A DNA stretch of 43,022 nt, taken from positions 1 to 43,022 of the forward strand of contig JAIFLU010000136.1 in NCBI GenBank assembly GCA_020048915.1, written 5' to 3'. The stretch comes from Bacteroidota bacterium. GTDB taxonomy: Bacteria > Bacteroidota > Bacteroidia > Bacteroidales > JAAUTT01. Under the pieces are notes generated by a model that was not told where the DNA came from, did not search any database, and saw only the letters and a program-made list of their open reading frames with translations. Within the stretch, counting starts at the first letter, position 1, and every line of letters starts with the position of its first letter. Shown here piece after piece: positions 34,202 to 42,577 of this stretch. The translations under genes were made by a program, and so were the position numbers.

Positions 34202-36040
34202 CTAAAAATTTTTCTCAATATCTTCAATTTTCACAATAGAAATAATAGTTTTTCCTGTAGGCGAATAGTTGGGCGAAGCCGATGCAAATAAGTTGTCTAC
34301 CATGGTTTTTAATTCTTCGGGATTTAAAGATTTGCCATAAGGAATTGCAGCCGATTGCGCCATACGGCATGCTATTTTCTCTTTCTTGTCGAGCGTTGTA
34401 TTTTCTTCGGCTTCATAAACAGATGCAATCATCTCCTGCAACAAAATATTCATGTCGAGCGATGGTAAATCCGATGGGGTTCCAATCACTTCTACCACAC
34501 TGTTTTCTTTAAATTTCAATTCAAATCCCAATGCATGCATTTCGTTGGTGAGCTCCATTAAGTGATAATAGTTTTCCCGATTTAGCTGAACCACATGCGG
34601 GAATAAACTGCGTTGGGAAATGCCCCTGTTTTCGTGCAGTCGTTCAAGGTAATATTCGTAAAGGATCCGTTCGTGGGCCCTTTTCTGATCGATTATCATT
34701 ACCCCCGATTTTACCGGGGTAAGAATATATTTGTTTTTTAGCTGTATAATATTGATCTGAGTCTTTTGTGCCCGGTTCAAATCGAGGGTAGCTTGCGTGG
34801 ACGAAGCCTCTGTGGATGGAAATGTCTCCTCACGATTTGAAAAGCCCGAATATAAAGTTTCCCAATTTTGCAGGTTTTCCACCTCGTTATGACGGGGAGG
34901 CCTGAAACTATTTCCCGGGCTTCCGGTATCTGATTCAAAAGGATTGAAATTTGGGTTATAATCAATTTCGGGCATCCGCACCTCCGTTCCTTTCCCGAGA
35001 TAAGGAATGTTAATACCTGCTTCGCTGTCGAAATCGATTGACGGAACGACATTAAATTTCCCCAGGGATTCTTTTACCGACGATTGCAAAATCTGAAAAA
35101 TCGCCACATCGTCTTCGAATTTCACCTCGGTTTTGGTTGGATGGATATTGATATCGATTGTTTCGGGGTCGACTTCGAAATAGATAAAGTAAGCCGGTAA
35201 GGAATCGGCAGGCAATAATCCCTCATAAGCTTTCATTACAGCCCTGTGCATCATGGGGTGCCTGATAAACCGGCGGTTTACAAACATAAACTGGTCGCCG
35301 GGCGATTTCTTGGCAATATCGGGCTTGCTGATAAACCCCGATATTTTTACGATGGATGTATCGGCATTAATAGGGATAAGAAACTGATTGAAATTTTTGC
35401 CAAATACATTGCAAATCCGTTGCCGGAAATTGCTTAAGGGTAATTGGTATATTTCGGTATCGTTGTGGAAAAGTTTCAGGTCAATTTCGGGCCGGGCAAG
35501 CGCTATCCGCTGGAATTCGTTAATAATATGCCGGAATTCGGTATTGGTAGCCTTTAAAAATTTTCGCCGGGCTGGCGTATTAAAGAATAAATTCTTAATT
35601 AAGAAGTTGCTGCCACTGGCGCAATTGGTAGGTTCCTGACCAATAACCTGACTGGCCGAAACATCAATCATATTTCCCAGTTCGTCTTCGTGACGCTTGG
35701 TTTTAAGCTTTACCTCGGCAATAGCAGCAATCGACGCCAGTGCTTCCCCTCTGAATCCGAGGCTGCGGATCGAAAACAAATCTTTAGCATCTTTAATTTT
35801 TGAGGTAGCATGGCGTTCAAAGGCCATGCGGGCATCGGTTTCCGACATTCCACATCCGTTGTCCATTATTTGGATGGATGTTTTTCCGGCCTCCTTCACA
35901 TAAATTCCAATTTCGTTGGCTCCGGCATCTACCGAATTTTCGACCAACTCCTTTACTACAGAGGCTGGGCGCTGAATTACTTCACCAGCGGCTATCTGGT
36001 TGGCAACGGCATCGGGCAACAATCGTATTATATCGGACAT
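34202..36040 (-). CDS. mutL: DNA mismatch repair protein MutL
   Basis: The protein has 612 residues. The N-terminal GHKL ATPase has VKELVENSVDAGA (Glu31, Asn35), DNGCGM (60-65), SLGFRGEAL (93-101) and the MutL signature region. Residues about 210-330 form the transducer domain (DQFMFVNRRFIRHP, DINIHPTKTEVKF), followed by a flexible linker to about 425. The C-terminal dimerisation domain carries a variant of the endonuclease motif: IDQKRAHERILYEYYLERL with Lys453 where DQHA has His. The second site reads ACRMAQSAA (557-565), and the CPHGRP motif is replaced by SPNYSPTGK. MutL links mismatch recognition by MutS to strand removal. It is the first gene of the minus-strand operon. Confidence 0.95.
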   Translation of the reverse strand: MSDIIRLLPDAVANQIAAGEVIQRPASVVKELVENSVDAGANEIGIYVKEAGKTSIQIMDNGCGMSETDARMAFERHATSKIKDAKDLFSIRSLGFRGEALASIAAIAEVKLKTKRHEDELGNMIDVSASQVIGQEPTNCASGSNFLIKNLFFNTPARRKFLKATNTEFRHIINEFQRIALARPEIDLKLFHNDTEIYQLPLSNFRQRICNVFGKNFNQFLIPINADTSIVKISGFISKPDIAKKSPGDQFMFVNRRFIRHPMMHRAVMKAYEGLLPADSLPAYFIYFEVDPETIDINIHPTKTEVKFEDDVAIFQILQSSVKESLGKFNVVPSIDFDSEAGINIPYLGKGTEVRMPEIDYNPNFNPFESDTGSPGNSFRPPRHNEVENLQNWETLYSGFSNREETFPSTEASSTQATLDLNRAQKTQINIIQLKNKYILTPVKSGVMIIDQKRAHERILYEYYLERLHENRGISQRSLFPHVVQLNRENYYHLMELTNEMHALGFELKFKENSVVEVIGTPSDLPSLDMNILLQEMIASVYEAEENTTLDKKEKIACRMAQSAAIPYGKSLNPEELKTMVDNLFASASPNYSPTGKTIISIVKIEDIEKNF

Positions 36041-36353
36041 TTTATAAAATTACTAAAGCAATAGTGATATCCTGAGCTATCAGGTTTTTATAAGTATTTA
36101 CTCGAAATAGCATGAATCGATGTTAACTACAATATAGCCATTAACTTTGTAAGGTGTATCGTAAAGGTTAAGCCTTTTTTACAAATATAAGTGGATAGTA
36201 TTTTAATTAAAATTTTCATTAGCTGACTGGCAAAGTTATTAATTTCCTGTATCAAATTATTTGCCATCAAAGTTTAACTGTCGTTTTTGCATTGAACATC
36301 CCAGAATTATTCGGTACGATATTTATTTTTTCTGTAAGTTTACCTCGTTAACG
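36041..36353. promoter_or_regulatory. Divergent promoter region between mutL and gmhA
   Basis: About 313 bp with no gene. Three TAnnTTTG matches occur: plus-strand TAACTTTG at 36142-36149, which could serve gmhA, and minus-strand TATATTTG at 36182-36189 and TAACTTTG at 36231-36238, which could serve mutL. None has a TTTG box at the standard distance, so which is used is unclear. Confidence 0.4.
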
Positions 36354-36938
36354 ATGAAGCATATGATGGATATTATTAAACAAAATTTTATTGATGCACG
36401 GCGAATACTCGACGAATATATAGCCAATACTCAAAACTGGGAAAATTTAGAAATTGCCGGAAATATTATGGTAACAGCTTTAAAAGCTGGAAATAAAATT
36501 ATTTCATGCGGAAATGGCGGTTCGTTATGCGACGCCATGCATTTTGCGGAAGAATTGTCAGGCAGGTTCCGGGACGACCGCCCTGCCTTGCCTGCCATTG
36601 CCATTAGCGATGCTTCGCATATTACCTGCGTAAGCAACGATTACGGGTTTAACAGCATCTTTTCGCGCTTTGTGGAGGCTTTTGGCAACCAGGGCGATGT
36701 TTTGCTGGCCATCAGCACCTCCGGAAACTCCGAAAATATTTTAAAGGCTGCTCAGGTGGCTAAAGATAAAGGTATGTTGGTGGTGGGACTAACTGGTAAA
36801 ACCGGTGGAAAACTGCCTCAATTATGCAATGTGGAACTTCGTGCACCTGTTTCTGACTATGCCGACAGGGCTCAGGAAATTCACATTAAGATTATACATT
36901 CGCTTATACAATATATTGAGATAAAAATGGGTTATTAA
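36354..36938 (+). CDS. gmhA: Sedoheptulose 7-phosphate isomerase (SIS domain)
   Basis: The protein has 194 residues from ATG 36354; the longer frame adds 31 residues with no family match. The whole sequence aligns by eye with Escherichia coli GmhA: SCGNGGSLCDAMHFAEELSG (E. coli CGNGGSHCDAMHFAEELTG), AIAISDASHITCVSNDYGFN, LLAISTSGNSENILKA, GLTGKTGGK, and YADRAQEIHIKIIHSLIQ. The catalytic Glu66 and His177 equivalents are present. It converts sedoheptulose 7-phosphate to glycero-manno-heptose 7-phosphate, the first step of ADP-heptose formation for lipopolysaccharide or glycans. The other heptose-pathway genes are not in the window. The next gene starts 8 bases after the stop. Confidence 0.93.
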   Translation: MKHMMDIIKQNFIDARRILDEYIANTQNWENLEIAGNIMVTALKAGNKIISCGNGGSLCDAMHFAEELSGRFRDDRPALPAIAISDASHITCVSNDYGFNSIFSRFVEAFGNQGDVLLAISTSGNSENILKAAQVAKDKGMLVVGLTGKTGGKLPQLCNVELRAPVSDYADRAQEIHIKIIHSLIQYIEIKMGY

Positions 36939-36946
36939 AAGAAAAC

Positions 36947-37588
36947 GTGAAATTGAAAGGCATCATATTGGCAATTCTGGTAATCTTTAGTGCTTGCATT
37001 AAAGAGGAGTTGTCTACTACCCCGGTCAGCCATATTCCCGAATTTTCACTTCCCATCGGGGAATTGCCAAGTGCATTTCATTTTCCTCCTTTACAGGCCG
37101 ATTCAACGCATCCCGGTCCCTTTGGATATATAAAAATTGACAACAAAACCTATCCAAACTATCAGGCCTTTTATACTGCAAGAGATACTTTGCCGCTCGA
37201 TTTTAAAAGTGCCATCACTACCTCCTCCAATATACTCGGTTTAACATTTCATGTTGTGGTAAAAAACTCCTATCCTACCGAAATGTATACCCAACTTTAC
37301 TTTCTTGGACAGGGTGGCTATAAACGCGATTCCTTGCTTCGAAAAGGTATGGCTCGGATTGAACCTGCAACTTATTCCGACGATAATAAATTAATAAAGG
37401 AATCATCCGAACTTTTTTCAGTTGAGCTTGATAGTTTGCAAATACGGAACCTGACGCGTTGCAAGGCAATTGCGGTAATTGGCGTTGTTGCTTCTACCAG
37501 GCCCGATGGAAAAACAGTTTATTTTACTTCTCAGCAGAAACTTTTATTTGATATGGGGGTGCGGGTAAAGATTAATTTAAGCAATTGA
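36947..37588 (+). CDS. Hypothetical lipoprotein
   Basis: The product has 213 residues, starting at a GTG 8 bases after the gmhA stop. The lipoprotein signal ends VIFSAC (Cys17). The mature part begins KEELSTTPVSHIPEFSLPIG and is beta-rich. Two segments, LGLTFHVVVKNSYPTEMYTQ and VYFTSQQKLLFDMGVRVKI, resemble the strand patterns of a beta-sandwich. No family is recognised. It is followed 17 bases later by a DUF5723-like outer-membrane protein, so the pair may form a unit at the outer membrane. Co-transcription with gmhA is likely from the spacing. Confidence 0.75.
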   Translation: MKLKGIILAILVIFSACIKEELSTTPVSHIPEFSLPIGELPSAFHFPPLQADSTHPGPFGYIKIDNKTYPNYQAFYTARDTLPLDFKSAITTSSNILGLTFHVVVKNSYPTEMYTQLYFLGQGGYKRDSLLRKGMARIEPATYSDDNKLIKESSELFSVELDSLQIRNLTRCKAIAVIGVVASTRPDGKTVYFTSQQKLLFDMGVRVKINLSN

Positions 37589-37605
37589 CACATTATTTAT
37601 TTTAG

Positions 37606-39012
37606 ATGTTTCGACTGGTATTCCTTTTATTAATTTTCTCCAGTAACCTCTGCGTTGCCCAACAAAACCTTACCTTTTATTTTCAACATTCGGTTCCGCA
37701 CACCAACTTTCTAAATCCAGCCGTTCAGAGCTCCTGTAAATGGTATATGGGCATTCCTGTGCTTTCGTCAACCCATATTAATTATGGAAACAGTAGTGGG
37801 AGCGTTCGCGATTTTATGCAGTTTGGAGAACTCGATCAGGATAAGTTTATACGAAATCTGCCCAACAGGGCACATGTAAATACCGAGTTTCAGCTTAACC
37901 TGATTAGTTTTGGCTTTGCCTCAAAGGGCGCATTTTGGTCGTTCGCCATTACCGATAAGCTGGATATTGCTGTTTTTGCCCCGAAACCTTTGATCGAAAT
38001 TATTCTGAAGGGGAATTCTCCTTACGAAGGGAGAGCCGCAGACCTTTCCGGATTGTCCGTATTCTCAAGCTATTATCGGGAGTATTCCGCAGGATGGGCA
38101 AAGAAAATTTCCAATGAAATGTATATTGGGTTTCACGGGAAATTATTGTTCGGGAAAGCGAATGTTGTTACCCGAAAATCGGGAAACTCCTTATTTACAG
38201 AGCCGACTACATTCGACCTCGACCTTCAGTCTACGTTTAAATTCAATACCTCCCTGCCTTTTACGTACGATATTAGTCCGGAAGGAGCGCTCCAGGGGGC
38301 AACGTTTAACAGTTCCGTGCCGGAAGTTTTGCTGAATCGAAAAAATATAGGGTTAGCGGTTGATGCCGGTTTTATTAATAAATCGTCCGAAGACATTACC
38401 TGGGCAGGAAGTGTACTCGATTTAGGAGTGGTTTATTGGAGGGATAATCCCTATAATTATAGTCATTCCGGGATGTTTCGTTATGATGGTCCCCTGGGTG
38501 ATACCCTGGTGGATGAGGATTATGCCGACCGGCTTTACAACGATGCTATCAGTAATTTTAATGTCAATTGGACCAATAAAAGCTACCTGTCATTTCTTGC
38601 ACCTCGTTTTTATCTGGGATTTCAGAAAAACCTTTCCCGGGTTTTTTCCTGGTCGCTTACCGGAACGGCTAAACTTTACCGGTATAAAGTTATTCCGGGC
38701 TTATCGGCTGGGCTTGATGCCAATATTTCAAAAAGTATTGTGTGCACAGCAAGTTTTTCATACCTTAACCGCTCGTTCAAAAATGTAGGATTGGGATTAG
38801 TTCTCGGAAATAATCCTTTCCAATTTTATGTAATAACTGACAATGTGTTTGGATTGATTTACCCTTTACGATACAGGACTATTAACCTTCGAACAGGATT
38901 TATTCTGAAGTTTGGTTGCAATAGAAAGTCAAAGATCGATAACTGCGGATGTGAATGGCTGCGTCAGTCGGAAGAGCGGGAACTCAGAAAACAAAGACTG
39001 TTACATCAATAA
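37606..39012 (+). CDS. Outer-membrane protein, DUF5723-like
   Basis: The protein has 468 residues with a signal peptide MFRLVFLLLIFSSNLCVAQ. The mature start QNLTFYFQHSVPHTNFLNPA, with the NPA motif after the signal, is typical of the Bacteroidota DUF5723 and related barrels. The body is made of amphipathic strands, with AGWAKKISNEMYIGFHGKLL-type pieces in the middle and GLGLVLGNNPFQFYVITDNV and GFILKFG near the end. A cysteine-containing tail follows (residues about 440-468, CNRKSKIDNCGCEW). I place it in the outer membrane; its function is unknown. It starts 17 bases after the lipoprotein gene and ends 7 bases before the yifB-type gene. Confidence 0.75.
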   Translation: MFRLVFLLLIFSSNLCVAQQNLTFYFQHSVPHTNFLNPAVQSSCKWYMGIPVLSSTHINYGNSSGSVRDFMQFGELDQDKFIRNLPNRAHVNTEFQLNLISFGFASKGAFWSFAITDKLDIAVFAPKPLIEIILKGNSPYEGRAADLSGLSVFSSYYREYSAGWAKKISNEMYIGFHGKLLFGKANVVTRKSGNSLFTEPTTFDLDLQSTFKFNTSLPFTYDISPEGALQGATFNSSVPEVLLNRKNIGLAVDAGFINKSSEDITWAGSVLDLGVVYWRDNPYNYSHSGMFRYDGPLGDTLVDEDYADRLYNDAISNFNVNWTNKSYLSFLAPRFYLGFQKNLSRVFSWSLTGTAKLYRYKVIPGLSAGLDANISKSIVCTASFSYLNRSFKNVGLGLVLGNNPFQFYVITDNVFGLIYPLRYRTINLRTGFILKFGCNRKSKIDNCGCEWLRQSEERELRKQRLLHQ

Positions 39013-39019
39013 TTAGTAT

Positions 39020-40558
39020 ATGCTTGTTAAGACATTCGGAAGCGCTGTTTATGGAATTAATGCAACTACCATTACCATAGAAGTCAATATTTCGCAGGGG
39101 ATAAATTTTTTTCTGGTAGGTTTGCCCGATAATGCGGTCAAGGAAAGCCAGCAGCGCATCGAGTCGGCCTTACAGGCTTTTGGTTTTCGAATGCCCGGAA
39201 AAAAGGTAGTTATAAATATGGCTCCTGCCGATATCCGTAAGGAAGGTTCGGCCTACGATCTCCCTTTAGCAATCGGTATTTTAGCCGGTTCGGAGCAAAT
39301 TCGAAATACTAAATTGAACGAGTATATCCTTATGGGCGAGCTGTCGCTCGATGGCAGCCTGCAACCCATTAAGGGAGTATTGCCAATTGCTATTCAGGCA
39401 AAAGAAGAAGGATTTAAAGGAATTATCCTTCCCCGGCAAAATGCCAAGGAAGCTGCTGTTGTAGAAGGATTGGATGCTTTGGGCGTGGATACCATAAAAG
39501 AGGTGGTTGACTTTTTGAACGGAGAAAAGGAAATTCAACCGTTAGAAGTCGATATAAATCAGGAATTTCTTTCGAAGATTAACAATTACGAAGTCGATTT
39601 TTCGGATGTGAAAGGCCAGGAGAATGTGAAGAGGGCGTTGGAGATAGCTGCAGCCGGCGGACATAATATTATCATGATTGGCCCTCCCGGCGCTGGAAAA
39701 ACCATGCTGGCCAAGCGTTTGGCGACGGTTTTGCCACCACTTTCGCTGGAAGAAGCGCTCGAAACAACAAAAATACATTCCGTTGCCGGAAAGATCGATA
39801 AAAATTCATCCTTAGTTACATACAGGCCCTTTCGCTCTCCCCACCATACAATTAGTGATGTAGCCCTTGTTGGCGGTGGGGCATTTCCCCAACCGGGCGA
39901 AATTTCGCTCTCGCATAACGGAGTGTTGTTTTTAGATGAATTGCCCGAATTTAAGCGTACCGTATTGGAAGTGATGCGCCAGCCATTGGAGGACAGACTA
40001 ATTACCATTTCGCGGGCGAAGTTTACGGTAGAATATCCGGCAAGTTTTATGCTGGTAGCCTCCATGAATCCTTGTCCATGCGGGTACTATAACCATCCCG
40101 AAAAAGAATGTGTTTGCACTCCCGGACTGGTTCAAAAATACTTAAACCGCATTTCGGGGCCGCTGTTAGACCGGATCGATATTCATATCGAAGTGGTACC
40201 CGTTCCGTTCGATAAACTTTCGGATACCAGACTCACAGAGACCAGCAACGAAGTTCGGAAACGGGTGGTAGAAGCACGAAAAATACAAGCGTTGCGCTTT
40301 GCCAAGAACAACGGCATCCATTGCAATGCCCAGATGAGCTCTAAACTGCTGCGGAAATATTGCGAAATAGATGCCGCCGGCCATAGCATTATGAAAACAG
40401 CCATGGAACGGTTGGGATTATCGGCCAGGGCTTACGACCGGATTTTAAAAGTATCGCGAACCATTGCCGATTTGGAGGGAAGCGAACATATTCAAACCGC
40501 GCATTTGGCCGAAGCCATTCAGTACCGAAGTTTGGACAGGGAGAACTGGGCGGGGTAA
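39020..40558 (+). CDS. YifB/ComM-family AAA+ ATPase (Mg-chelatase-like)
   Basis: The protein has 512 residues. The N-terminal Lon-like S5 domain (1-170) has [19 protein letters not shown] and [17 protein letters not shown]. The AAA+ domain has Walker A GPPGAGKT (221-228), [19 protein letters not shown] (269-287, the MCM-like signature), Walker [12 protein letters not shown] (301-311), and the four-cysteine insert [15 protein letters not shown] (352-366). The C-terminal helices ([20 protein letters not shown]) are conserved. ComM, the studied member, is a hexameric helicase that drives branch migration during natural transformation. The family is also present in non-competent bacteria, so competence cannot be concluded. 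It follows the DUF5723-like gene after 7 bases. Confidence 0.93.
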   Translation: MLVKTFGSAVYGINATTITIEVNISQGINFFLVGLPDNAVKESQQRIESALQAFGFRMPGKKVVINMAPADIRKEGSAYDLPLAIGILAGSEQIRNTKLNEYILMGELSLDGSLQPIKGVLPIAIQAKEEGFKGIILPRQNAKEAAVVEGLDALGVDTIKEVVDFLNGEKEIQPLEVDINQEFLSKINNYEVDFSDVKGQENVKRALEIAAAGGHNIIMIGPPGAGKTMLAKRLATVLPPLSLEEALETTKIHSVAGKIDKNSSLVTYRPFRSPHHTISDVALVGGGAFPQPGEISLSHNGVLFLDELPEFKRTVLEVMRQPLEDRLITISRAKFTVEYPASFMLVASMNPCPCGYYNHPEKECVCTPGLVQKYLNRISGPLLDRIDIHIEVVPVPFDKLSDTRLTETSNEVRKRVVEARKIQALRFAKNNGIHCNAQMSSKLLRKYCEIDAAGHSIMKTAMERLGLSARAYDRILKVSRTIADLEGSEHIQTAHLAEAIQYRSLDRENWAG

Positions 40559-40736
40559 ATTTTTAGTAATAGCTAGCGAGTCCAAACGCGTACACGGTAA
40601 AACCTTATTTATCTTATTGCAGTTATTGTGGCTGTGTTTGTCGTAGCATCCGCTACGACACTCCGCTACGACACTCTATAAATATAGCATTTGCTATTTT
40701 CTGTAAACCCTTAAAAGCTGTAGTTAAGTCGCTTTT

Positions 40737-40853
40737 TAGTAACCTGGCTTTGCGTATTTGTTATGGTAGCGAATGCTACCCAAATAATCCAACGTTGCAG
40801 ATGCAACGCTGAACGGCCATTCGTTATGAACACACTGAACTGGAGGGGCTACC
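40737..40853 (+). repeat. Repeat unit, copy A
   Basis: Shares with copy B: TAGTAACCTGGCTTTGCG (15 of 18 identical), GTTATGGTAGCGAA at 40760-40773 (14 of 14), and a 30-base block at 40802-40831 (26 of 30), in the same order and orientation. Confidence 0.7.
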
Positions 40854-40903
40854 ACTGCAGTCGTAATGTTTATAACAAATAGGTTTAGTCACAAGGAATA
40901 TAA

Positions 40904-41051
40904 GCTCCTTTAGGAGCACGCTGTTTGTAGAAAAACATGATATTGGTTACACACGAGCTCCGTAGGAGCGCCCTGTTATTCATACTAATCGAACAAATAT
41001 CTTTCATCATACTGCGAATATCACCATTTAACAGGTCGCTCCTAACGGAGC
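40904..41051. repeat. Block of three GCTCC palindromes
   Basis: GCTCCTTTAGGAGC, GCTCCGTAGGAGC and GCTCCTAACGGAGC at 40904, 40957 and 41038, with the stem conserved and the loop changing. This is the form of REP-like palindromic units, which I recall as interspersed repeats in Bacteroidota. No RAYT-type transposase is nearby. Confidence 0.65.
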
Positions 41052-41167
41052 TTAATAACTTGTATTTACATCATTTATACAAACTGGTCGCCGCTATGCG
41101 GCTGTATTAAGCGAAATCAGAAATAGGAATTTTGTGATACACTCAATGCTGAAGACAAATCATATTT

Positions 41168-41290
41168 TAGCAACCTGACTTTGTGCTAACCTTTAGCTAT
41201 TCGTTATGGTAGCGAAACTTGTCCGCCGACTGGCGGGTGCAGCGCTGATCGGCTATTCGGTATGAACTGCGCTTATATGGGGAACTGGGG
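41168..41290 (+). repeat. Repeat unit, copy B
   Basis: Diverged copy of the unit at 40737-40853. Matching blocks are TAGCAACCTGACTTTGTG (41168-41185), GTTATGGTAGCGAA (41203-41216), and the 30-base block at 41238-41267. The segment between blocks differs and contains a GTCCGCCGACTGGCGGGT palindrome that copy A lacks. Confidence 0.65.
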
Positions 41291-41350
41291 AATTTCTATT
41301 TATGAAGATATTAAGTTCATTATGAAATATTAAAGAATTAATTTTAAAAT

Positions 41351-42271
41351 CTATTTAGGAACATTGATTGAATGACTTCTACCAGCAATTTTTAAATTAT
41401 CACGTTGAAGTTTAAAAGAATTATACATCATATACATATCAGCTTTTGATACATAAGAATTAGGGTCAATTTCCAAAAGTCGATTCAGAACATAGGATGA
41501 TGCTTCGGTAATTGAATTAAGATCTTTAGAATTGGTGAAATATTCTTCTAAAAACTTGTTTATTAAAGAGTAAGAAATGTTTGTAATTTCATTTTGCCCG
41601 TTTTGTCCGTTTTTAATATTAAGGTTTAATCTAATATTTGAGTTTTCAACTCTTAAAATTTTCAATTCTTTAGTAATATTTTCCAACTGCTCCTGGATAA
41701 ATTGAGATTCTGGAATATTTTGGTTATGAATATTTGCTGGAACTATTGTTTTTCCAAAACTTTTAAGAAAAGGAGAAAAGCTTTTATCATCTTTATATTT
41801 TCTAAATGTAGCAACTATTCTATCTTTTAGCTTCTCTTTAAATTCAATTATCTGGTTAAATCTTAGTGTTGATGGGTATTCTATATGTTCTACAACCCCT
41901 GTATCAAATGAATAACCTGTTAACTCATCTTTTATAATAATTGTGGGTTTATCAAAAGCTAATCTTAAACCTAATTCAAACATCACATTAGGGTTTTTAG
42001 AGCTAACATCACAAATTATCATCTCATTATTGTAAATGTTTTTTACAATTCTTTCATGAATTAAGCCAATAGCAGGGTCATCACTTACTAATTTGGGTGT
42101 AAAGTCAATTTCAGAAACAGTATCAAATAAAATTTGACGAACATTACTCCAATGCTGCGTGGGATATTCAGGAGAAGGAGAAATAGGCATAATTATTCCA
42201 CATGTTTTTTCTGATTTTTCTGGCTTCATTTGCATTACAGATACTTTGCCTTTATTGTTTTTTTGTTTCAT
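41351..42271 (-). CDS. Nucleoside 2-deoxyribosyltransferase/TIR-like domain protein
   Basis: The product has 306 residues from ATG 42271. The frame can be extended to a TTG at 42313, but that TTG lies inside a promoter -7 element, so the shorter start is used. The first 150 residues form a Rossmann-like domain: TCGIIMPISPSPEYP (strand and loop), HERIVKNIYNNEMIICDVSS, then NPNVMFELGLRLAFDKPTII. The D-x4-N-P-N-x3-ELG motif (Asp88, Glu99) matches the active-site region of nucleoside deoxyribosyltransferases and of related TIR-like/SLOG-group domains, where the Glu attacks the glycosidic bond. The rest (about 190-306) is helical, with a coiled-coil-like stretch and an NGQNGQN microrepeat. Related domains act on nucleotides or NAD in bacterial immunity, but no partner gene is seen. 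The DNA is AT-rich compared with neighbours. Confidence 0.6.
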   Translation of the reverse strand: MKQKNNKGKVSVMQMKPEKSEKTCGIIMPISPSPEYPTQHWSNVRQILFDTVSEIDFTPKLVSDDPAIGLIHERIVKNIYNNEMIICDVSSKNPNVMFELGLRLAFDKPTIIIKDELTGYSFDTGVVEHIEYPSTLRFNQIIEFKEKLKDRIVATFRKYKDDKSFSPFLKSFGKTIVPANIHNQNIPESQFIQEQLENITKELKILRVENSNIRLNLNIKNGQNGQNEITNISYSLINKFLEEYFTNSKDLNSITEASSYVLNRLLEIDPNSYVSKADMYMMYNSFKLQRDNLKIAGRSHSINVPK

Positions 42272-42310
42272 TTCTTTAAATTTAGCCAATACATTAGAAT
42301 ATTTCACCTT

Positions 42311-42342
42311 CAAATGTAAACCAACTAATTGAGAAAGTCAAG
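42311..42342 (-). promoter_or_regulatory. Promoter of the NDT/TIR-like gene
   Basis: The minus strand reads CTTG (42342-42339), a 20-bp spacer and TACATTTG (42318-42311). The -7 box is a full TAnnTTTG match. It lies 39 bases before the ATG at 42271 and overlaps the alternative TTG start at 42313. Confidence 0.6.
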
Positions 42343-42577
42343 ATTGATAAACAATTATAAGGAGTAATTTAAATTTAAAAGCAGTTCTTGTTGGTTCTAA
42401 TATTGGATTTGAACAATTCATTTTGCCTCAAGCTAACGTGCAATTCAAAACGAATGCTAGCTTATACGACTTTGTTATTATTTACAAATTGGTTTTATCT
42501 TGGTTGGAACATGTATCCTTGGTTGAAACGCGTTAACAAAACGCACGCTAGCTGGGGGAATATTCGGCACTGATAAA
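42343..42577. other. Intergenic region between two divergent accessory genes
   Basis: No convincing gene. AT-rich at the left. A GCTAACGTGC stretch (42432-42441) and a CGCACGCTAGC stretch (42542-42552) are partial inverted copies of each other and may be remnants of a repeat. Confidence 0.4.

Larger units (their letters stand above)
40559..41350. repeat. Non-coding repeat region of about 790 bp
   Basis: There is no credible gene here. The region is dense in short palindromes: TCGTAGC/GCTACGA (40641-40658), ATAGCA/TGCTAT (40684-40697), GGTAGC/GCTACC (40765-40780), CGTTGCA/TGCAACG (40793-40808), GCTCC/GGAGC pairs (40904-40917, 40957-40969, 41038-41051), GCCGC/GCGGC (41090-41102) and CCGCC/GGCGG (41223-41236). 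A 13-bp tandem pair CCGCTACGACACT is at 40650-40675. Two diverged copies of one unit lie at about 40737-40853 and 41168-41290. Confidence 0.75.

Noticed and set aside
40641..41102. CRISPR array
   Set aside because: The repeats are palindromes of different sequence with irregular spacing, and there are no cas genes.
42272..42313. TTG-initiated extension of the NDT/TIR-like protein
   Set aside because: The TTG lies within the TACATTTG promoter box; ATG 42271 is 39 bases downstream of that box.
42388..42573. 61-codon frame between the accessory genes
   Set aside because: No recognisable protein features, and it overlaps repeat remnants.
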